NCBI RefSeq assembly: GCF_947331435.1
Contig: NZ_CAMZOF010000001.1
Location: forward strand, 496,001 to 560,000
Direction: 5' to 3'
Source of the DNA: Pelagibius sp. Alg239-R121
Lineage (GTDB): Bacteria; Pseudomonadota; Alphaproteobacteria; Kiloniellales; Kiloniellaceae
DNA: 64,000 nt
This document shows, piece after piece, positions 60,262 through 64,000 of this stretch (the first letter of the stretch is position 1; each line of letters begins with the position of its first letter). A model generated the notes under the pieces. That model saw only the letters and a list, made by a program, of their open reading frames with translations, was not told the origin of the DNA and made no database searches. A program made the position numbers and the translations under genes.

Positions 60262-61140
60262 CTAATAGTGAACTTTTCGCTCGATGAAGCGAAATTGGAA
60301 CACGGTCAAAACCAGAACCATGATCATGAGAATGACTGACTGCGCCGAACTGCCGCCGAGGTCTGCGCCAAGGAAACCATCGGTGTAGACCTTGTAGACC
60401 AAGGTGTTGGTTGCGCCTCCGGGCGCGCCTCGGGTCGTGGTGTCGATGATACCGAAGGTCTCAAAGAAGGCGTAGGTGATGTTGATTACCATCAGGAAGA
60501 AAGTGGTCGGCGCGAGCAGCGGGAAGGTGATGGTCCAGAAGCGTTTCTCGGGCGAACGGCAATCCAGAGTCGCCGCTTCCATCACGCCTTTGGGAATGCT
60601 TTGAAGCCCGGAGAGGAAGAAGATGAAATTAACGCTGACCTGCTTCCAAACGGAAATCAGGATAACCACGAAGCTGGCGTCGAAGGCGTCCAGTTTCTGA
60701 TTGAAGTCCCAGCCCAGGATGTTCAGGGCGGCGTAGAGATCGCCGACAAAAGGATTGAACATCAGGTTTCCCATCAGGCCGGCCACCGGCGGTGCGACAG
60801 CATAAGCCCACATCAGCATGGTCTTGTAACTGCTGGAGCCATGGAGAACTTCGTTCGCACGGACCGCCAGCAGTAATGCGATCGCGAGTGAAAAGAAGGT
60901 GACAAGTACGGAGAAAATTATGGTGAAGCCGGCAGACTGCAACCAGGCGAAATTGAGAATCGTGTCTTCGTAATTCCGGAACCAGACGAATTGCGAAGAG
61001 ATGCCGAAGGCGTCTTCAAGCAGGAACGACTGATAAATCGCCTGCGCCGCTGGCCAGAGGAAGAAAACGACAATGATCAAAATCTGAGGCGCAACGAAAA
61101 AGTACGGCACCGCGCTGCGTTCGAACTGCACCCGTTTCAT
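60262..61140 (-). CDS. ugpA: sn-glycerol-3-phosphate ABC importer permease
   Basis: A 292-residue permease with six predicted transmembrane helices and an EAA loop (KGVMEAATLDCRSPEKRFWT). It follows ugpB by 76 bp and precedes ugpE by 21 bp. Confidence 0.93.
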   Translation of the reverse strand: MKRVQFERSAVPYFFVAPQILIIVVFFLWPAAQAIYQSFLLEDAFGISSQFVWFRNYEDTILNFAWLQSAGFTIIFSVLVTFFSLAIALLLAVRANEVLHGSSSYKTMLMWAYAVAPPVAGLMGNLMFNPFVGDLYAALNILGWDFNQKLDAFDASFVVILISVWKQVSVNFIFFLSGLQSIPKGVMEAATLDCRSPEKRFWTITFPLLAPTTFFLMVINITYAFFETFGIIDTTTRGAPGGATNTLVYKVYTDGFLGADLGGSSAQSVILMIMVLVLTVFQFRFIERKVHY

Positions 61141-61216
61141 GGCAACAACCTTGTGGGATCAAGCGGACAGGCAAACAGGCAGCGGGCTATGCCCGCCGCC
61201 TGCGCAACAGCCTAAA

Positions 61217-62524
61217 TCAATTGTAGGTGTCGTGGAAACGCTCGAGGAGAGCGTTGCTTTCCTTCTCCATATCAGCGAAAGCGTCCGGGACGGAGCTGTT
61301 GCCGGTCAGGATGTTTTCGTAAGCCTTGTACATCGCTTCGCGGATCTGAACGTAGTAGCCAAGACGATAACCCTTGGTCCATTCGCCGCCGGGCTGGCTG
61401 AGTTGCAGGATGCCGACCTCGGCGTCCGGCGTATCTTTGTAGTAACCCTCGGTCTTCGCCAGATCGTAGGCGGCAGTCGTGATCGGAACGTAACCGGTCT
61501 CTTTGTGCCAGGAGAACTGGGACTCAGGGCTGGTCAGAAACTCGAAGAAGTTCGCAACTCCCTTGTACTCTTCATCGGAATGACCAACGAAGGAGAAGAG
61601 TGCGGCGCCGCCGATGAAGGTGCCCTTGGGCTCATCAATAATGCTTTTCCAGTATGGGAGGTAGGTGGTACCGAACTCGAATTTCGCGCTCTTCTTCAGA
61701 CCGCCGAAGGAGCCGGAGGAACCGAGCCACATGGCGACTTTGCCCTGTACGAAGGCGTCCTGGTTGTCGCCCCAGGCCTTGCCGTAGTAGCCATACCAGC
61801 CCTTGTCCAGCCACTCTTTGACCTTGGTCCAGTGCATGATCATGTGCTCGTTGTTGTACATGATCTTGGCATCGGTGCTGTCATAGCCGTTGTTCGCGGA
61901 GGCCAGCTGAATGTTGTGCCGACTGTGGAAGTTCTCCGAGAAGATCCAGGGGCTGTGGCTCTGCGCAAGGGCTTCGTAACCAGCTTCCTTGAGCTTTGGT
62001 GCGATCGCTTCGAAGTCTTCCCAGGTCTTGGGCGCTTCGACGCCGGCTTTATCCAGAGCTGCCTTGTTGTAGTAGAGCAGCGGTGTGGAGCTGTTGAAAG
62101 GCAGGCCGATCATCTTGTCGTCGGAATCCGCATAGAAGTAGCGGACACCGGAGATGTAGTCGTTGCTGTTGAAGCCTACACCATGCTCTTTGAGCAGGTC
62201 GGCGACCGGGTAGACCGCACCCTTGGCGTTGATGATGGTCGCGGCACCAGCATCGAACACCTGAATGATGTGCGGCGCGTTCTTGGCGCGGAACGCGGCA
62301 ATGCCCGCGGTCATGGTGTCTTCGTAGCCGCCCTTGTAAGTGGCGACGAGTTTGTATTCGGACTGGCTGGCGTTGTACTTATCGGCGATCTCGCCGACAA
62401 CTTCGCCCAAGCGGCCACCCATTGCGTGCCACCACTGGATCTCAGTCGCCGCAAAGCTGGCACTCGCAGACCCGCCGACCACGGCCGCTGCTGCTAGCGC
62501 GATAATATGTTGTTTCAGTTTCAT
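61217..62524 (-). CDS. ugpB: sn-glycerol-3-phosphate-binding periplasmic protein
   Basis: A 435-residue solute-binding protein. The signal peptide HIIALAAAAVVGGSASASFA is followed by TEIQWWHAMGGRLGEVVGEI and the family stretch HAPWIFSENFHSRHNIQLAS-type (seen as SHSPWIFSENFHSRHNIQLA). It heads ugpBAEC. Two Pho-box-like direct repeats lie 85-140 bp upstream. Confidence 0.94.
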   Translation of the reverse strand: MKLKQHIIALAAAAVVGGSASASFAATEIQWWHAMGGRLGEVVGEIADKYNASQSEYKLVATYKGGYEDTMTAGIAAFRAKNAPHIIQVFDAGAATIINAKGAVYPVADLLKEHGVGFNSNDYISGVRYFYADSDDKMIGLPFNSSTPLLYYNKAALDKAGVEAPKTWEDFEAIAPKLKEAGYEALAQSHSPWIFSENFHSRHNIQLASANNGYDSTDAKIMYNNEHMIMHWTKVKEWLDKGWYGYYGKAWGDNQDAFVQGKVAMWLGSSGSFGGLKKSAKFEFGTTYLPYWKSIIDEPKGTFIGGAALFSFVGHSDEEYKGVANFFEFLTSPESQFSWHKETGYVPITTAAYDLAKTEGYYKDTPDAEVGILQLSQPGGEWTKGYRLGYYVQIREAMYKAYENILTGNSSVPDAFADMEKESNALLERFHDTYN

Positions 62525-62609
62525 TTAACGTCTCCCTAGAGATTGCGCCGGGACTGCCGCCTTGTGACGGTGTTTCGGATCGCGCGACCCTAACGGCGGG
62601 CCGTGATTA

Positions 62610-62662
62610 TTTTGTTACAAGGTTGTTAACGTTTTCATTTCCGAATGTTAAACCTTTCGTTA
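62610..62662 (-). promoter_or_regulatory. Pho-box-like direct repeats upstream of ugpB
   Basis: On the minus strand TTAACAA-CCTT-GTAACAA (62610-62627) and, next to it, GTAACGA-AAGG-TTTAACA (62644-62661) each have two 7-base units 4 bases apart, the spacing of PhoB boxes. The sequence resembles, but does not exactly match, CTGTCAT. Phosphate control of ugp would be typical. Confidence 0.4.
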
Positions 62663-63075
62663 CGAAAATATTACACTTTTTTTGCAATTCGGGCGAATTA
62701 GCTCCGGATCGACCGCTTTGCCCGCATCACTTGCCCTGCGATTCATGAGAATTTTGAATCCTATAGGGACAAAATTACTCTCGACGGTTTCTGAAGGTGA
62801 CAAGGCGGTTACGATCGCGCGAAAGGCATCGCGAGTGCCGGCAACAGATCAGTCAAAACGGCAAAGACTTAAAGTCAAACGGGCGGACTCCGGGCTCTTT
62901 TTGGCATATGCTGGAAGTGTAACTGGTTCGGTTTTTGGACATCCCTAAACGAAGCTGTAGCGGTCACGCCCCCGAGATCGGCGTAGCGGCTGCGCAAGCT
63001 TCGGATAGCGGCCGCAAATCGAAAAGAGGTAGAAACCAGGCGTTGGTTCCATCGAAAGTGATGTAAGGATACTGG
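62663..63075. other. intergenic region before the Ada-like gene
   Basis: About 410 bp. It holds the promoter region for the Ada-like gene and the rest of the ugpB upstream region. An 88-codon ORF at 62682-62948 has no recognisable domain and poor codon character and is not annotated. Confidence 0.4.
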
Positions 63076-63939
63076 ATGTCATCGTCTCCCAGCCCTGCAC
63101 AGGTCGATCTGGTTCGTGAGGCTTGCGCATACATCGAAGCGCGGGAAGACGAGCGGATCACGCTGGACGAACTTGCCCGGCAGGTTCGACTCAGCCCCTG
63201 GCATTTTCAGCGCCTTTTCAAGAAGATCATGGGAGTGAGCCCGCGTGACTATGCCGCCGCCCGCCGCAGCAAGAGATTTCGCGACGAATTGAAAAACGGT
63301 GAATCCGTGGCAGGTGCGACCTACGGCGCGGGTTACGGATCTTCGAGCCGGGTCTACGAGTCGGCACAGCGTCAACTCGGCATGACTCCCGCCTCCTATG
63401 CCAAGGGCGGCGAGGGCGCCAGGATTGCCTTCAGCATCGTCGAATCAATTCAAGGGCTGCTGCTTGTTGCGGCAACACAAAAGGGTGTCTGCTTCGTATG
63501 CCTGGGCGACGACGTGGGCGATCTGGAAAAACAGCTTCGAAAGGAGTTTCCACGCGCGGCTGAGGTTTTTCGCGACGACAGCACGATCGGCCCAGCGGTG
63601 GAAAGCGTCGCGGAATATCTTGCCGGTGAACTGCCGCAGATCGATCTTCCGCTCGATGTCCTTGCAACTGCCTTTCAGCGCCGTGTGTGGCAGGAGCTTC
63701 TGGCGATTCCTCTCGGCGAAACCCGTAGTTATTTGGAGGTTGCCGAAGCCATGGGATTGAGCCAGAGCCAACGCGCGGTTGCCAACGCCTGTGCACGCAA
63801 CCCCGTCGCCCTGCTGGTGCCCTGCCACCGTGTGATCCGCGAAGACGGCACCTTGGGTGGCTACCGTTGGGGCAGCGACCGGAAAACAGCCCTGTTGGCG
63901 CAGGAAGCCGCGATGGCGGAAGTGGTTCCCGCCCTCTAA
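63076..63939 (+). CDS. Ada-like AraC / methylated-DNA--cysteine methyltransferase
   Basis: A 287-residue protein with an N-terminal AraC helix-turn-helix (ITLDELARQVRLSPWHFQRL) and a C-terminal O6-methylguanine methyltransferase (AFQRRVWQELLAIPLGETRS, active site VPCHRVIREDG). The N-terminal zinc domain with the methylphosphotriester Cys of classical Ada is missing. AAGGA at 63065-63069 supports ATG 63076. It repairs alkylated DNA and may auto-regulate. Confidence 0.92.
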   Translation: MSSSPSPAQVDLVREACAYIEAREDERITLDELARQVRLSPWHFQRLFKKIMGVSPRDYAAARRSKRFRDELKNGESVAGATYGAGYGSSSRVYESAQRQLGMTPASYAKGGEGARIAFSIVESIQGLLLVAATQKGVCFVCLGDDVGDLEKQLRKEFPRAAEVFRDDSTIGPAVESVAEYLAGELPQIDLPLDVLATAFQRRVWQELLAIPLGETRSYLEVAEAMGLSQSQRAVANACARNPVALLVPCHRVIREDGTLGGYRWGSDRKTALLAQEAAMAEVVPAL

Positions 63940-64000
63940 CTTGCCTAGATTAGGCATTGGTCTTTGAAGCAGCCAAAACCTTTCAGTCAAGCGTCACTTG

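Noticed and set aside
61139-62497. 452-residue plus-strand ORF antisense to ugpB
   Set aside because: UgpB is certain from its signal peptide and family motifs; the antisense frame is low-complexity (Val, Gly, Glu-rich).
62682-62948. 88-residue ORF in the ugpB/ada intergenic region
   Set aside because: No domain, no ribosome-binding site, and it overlaps a promoter-like region.
1-64000. CRISPR arrays, prophage modules, complete insertion sequences, rRNA operons
   Set aside because: No regularly spaced repeats, transposase or phage structural genes, or rRNA motifs were found in the window.

Overview
The window looks like a chromosomal segment of a GC-rich alphaproteobacterium, most likely from the Rhodospirillales/Kiloniellales neighbourhood. 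This is inferred from gene content: a RegB/RegA-type redox two-component pair, an Entner-Doudoroff cluster with its own HexR-type regulator, CC0125-type and DUF3303 proteins, PEP-CTERM and EPS-type genes, and late cobalamin genes. There are no phage genes, plasmid genes, CRISPR arrays, rRNA genes or complete tRNA genes. The window is mostly housekeeping and environmental-response genes in short operons. A few scars show past rearrangement: a tRNA 3' fragment at 2.5 kb, a LuxR helix-turn-helix remnant at 2.1-2.4 kb, a HAD-phosphatase remnant with 19-bp tandem repeats at 18.1-18.3 kb, and a family of small palindromic intergenic repeats at 40.5, 47.9, 50.5 and 55.1 kb.

Layout. 0-5.4 kb: a bifunctional mannose-1-P guanylyltransferase/mannose-6-P isomerase behind a sigma-54-like promoter; small regulator debris and a tRNA fragment; a DUF2927 lipoprotein whose C-terminus runs into that fragment; a TauD-type dioxygenase with a TauE/SafE permease. 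5.5-9 kb: a periplasmic binding protein overlapping a CHASE-PAS histidine kinase. 9-18 kb: an exported metallophosphoesterase, a membrane-tethered LuxR regulator, a PEP-CTERM protein, a large MscS channel, a small exported protein followed by ExbB-ExbD-ExbD, a CC0125-type lipoprotein and a DUF3303 protein. 18-23 kb: a LysR regulator and the methylaspartate (glutamate mutase) genes mutS-mutE-mal. 23-28 kb: a hybrid histidine kinase and a fused MFS/spermidine-synthase-like protein. 28-36.4 kb: zwf-pgl-edd-eda-hexR, with pgi divergent across a HexR-like operator. 36-43 kb: a TPR-methyltransferase, a second MscS channel, 3-methyladenine glycosylase I, small hypotheticals and an EAL phosphodiesterase. 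43.5-47.2 kb: ADP-heptose genes gmhA-hldE and a degenerate GGDEF/EAL-like protein. 47.2-52.2 kb: regB-regA, and cobT divergent from cobS-cobC. 52-64 kb: choline sulfatase with a divergent LysR regulator, a SYLF protein, a CbiB-like protein, an SCO protein, a ugpBAEC importer and an Ada-like methyltransferase/AraC protein.

How the genes fit together. Central metabolism is explicit. Glucose-6-phosphate from pgi enters zwf-pgl-edd-eda, and the regulator gene closes the same operon. A palindrome matching HexR sites lies between the two divergent units, so KDPG-responsive control of both is likely. The glutamate mutase genes need adenosylcobalamin, and the window also carries lower-ligand and nucleotide-loop genes (cobT, cobS, cobC, a CbiB-like gene). 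The usual mutase reactivase gene is absent here. Envelope functions dominate the rest: LPS heptose, mannose nucleotide, PEP-CTERM, energy transduction, two MscS channels and several lipoproteins. Sensory capacity is large: two histidine kinases, RegBA, one EAL protein and one degenerate GGDEF/EAL protein.

The points most worth a second look are the HexR operator, the reactivase-free methylaspartate operon, the degenerate GGDEF/EAL protein, the repeat that encodes the end of RegB, the tRNA-derived lipoprotein C-terminus, the membrane-tethered LuxR next to the PEP-CTERM gene, and an unannotated small ORF with a CxC motif beside the SCO gene. No wholly novel multi-gene system could be demonstrated from the sequence alone.
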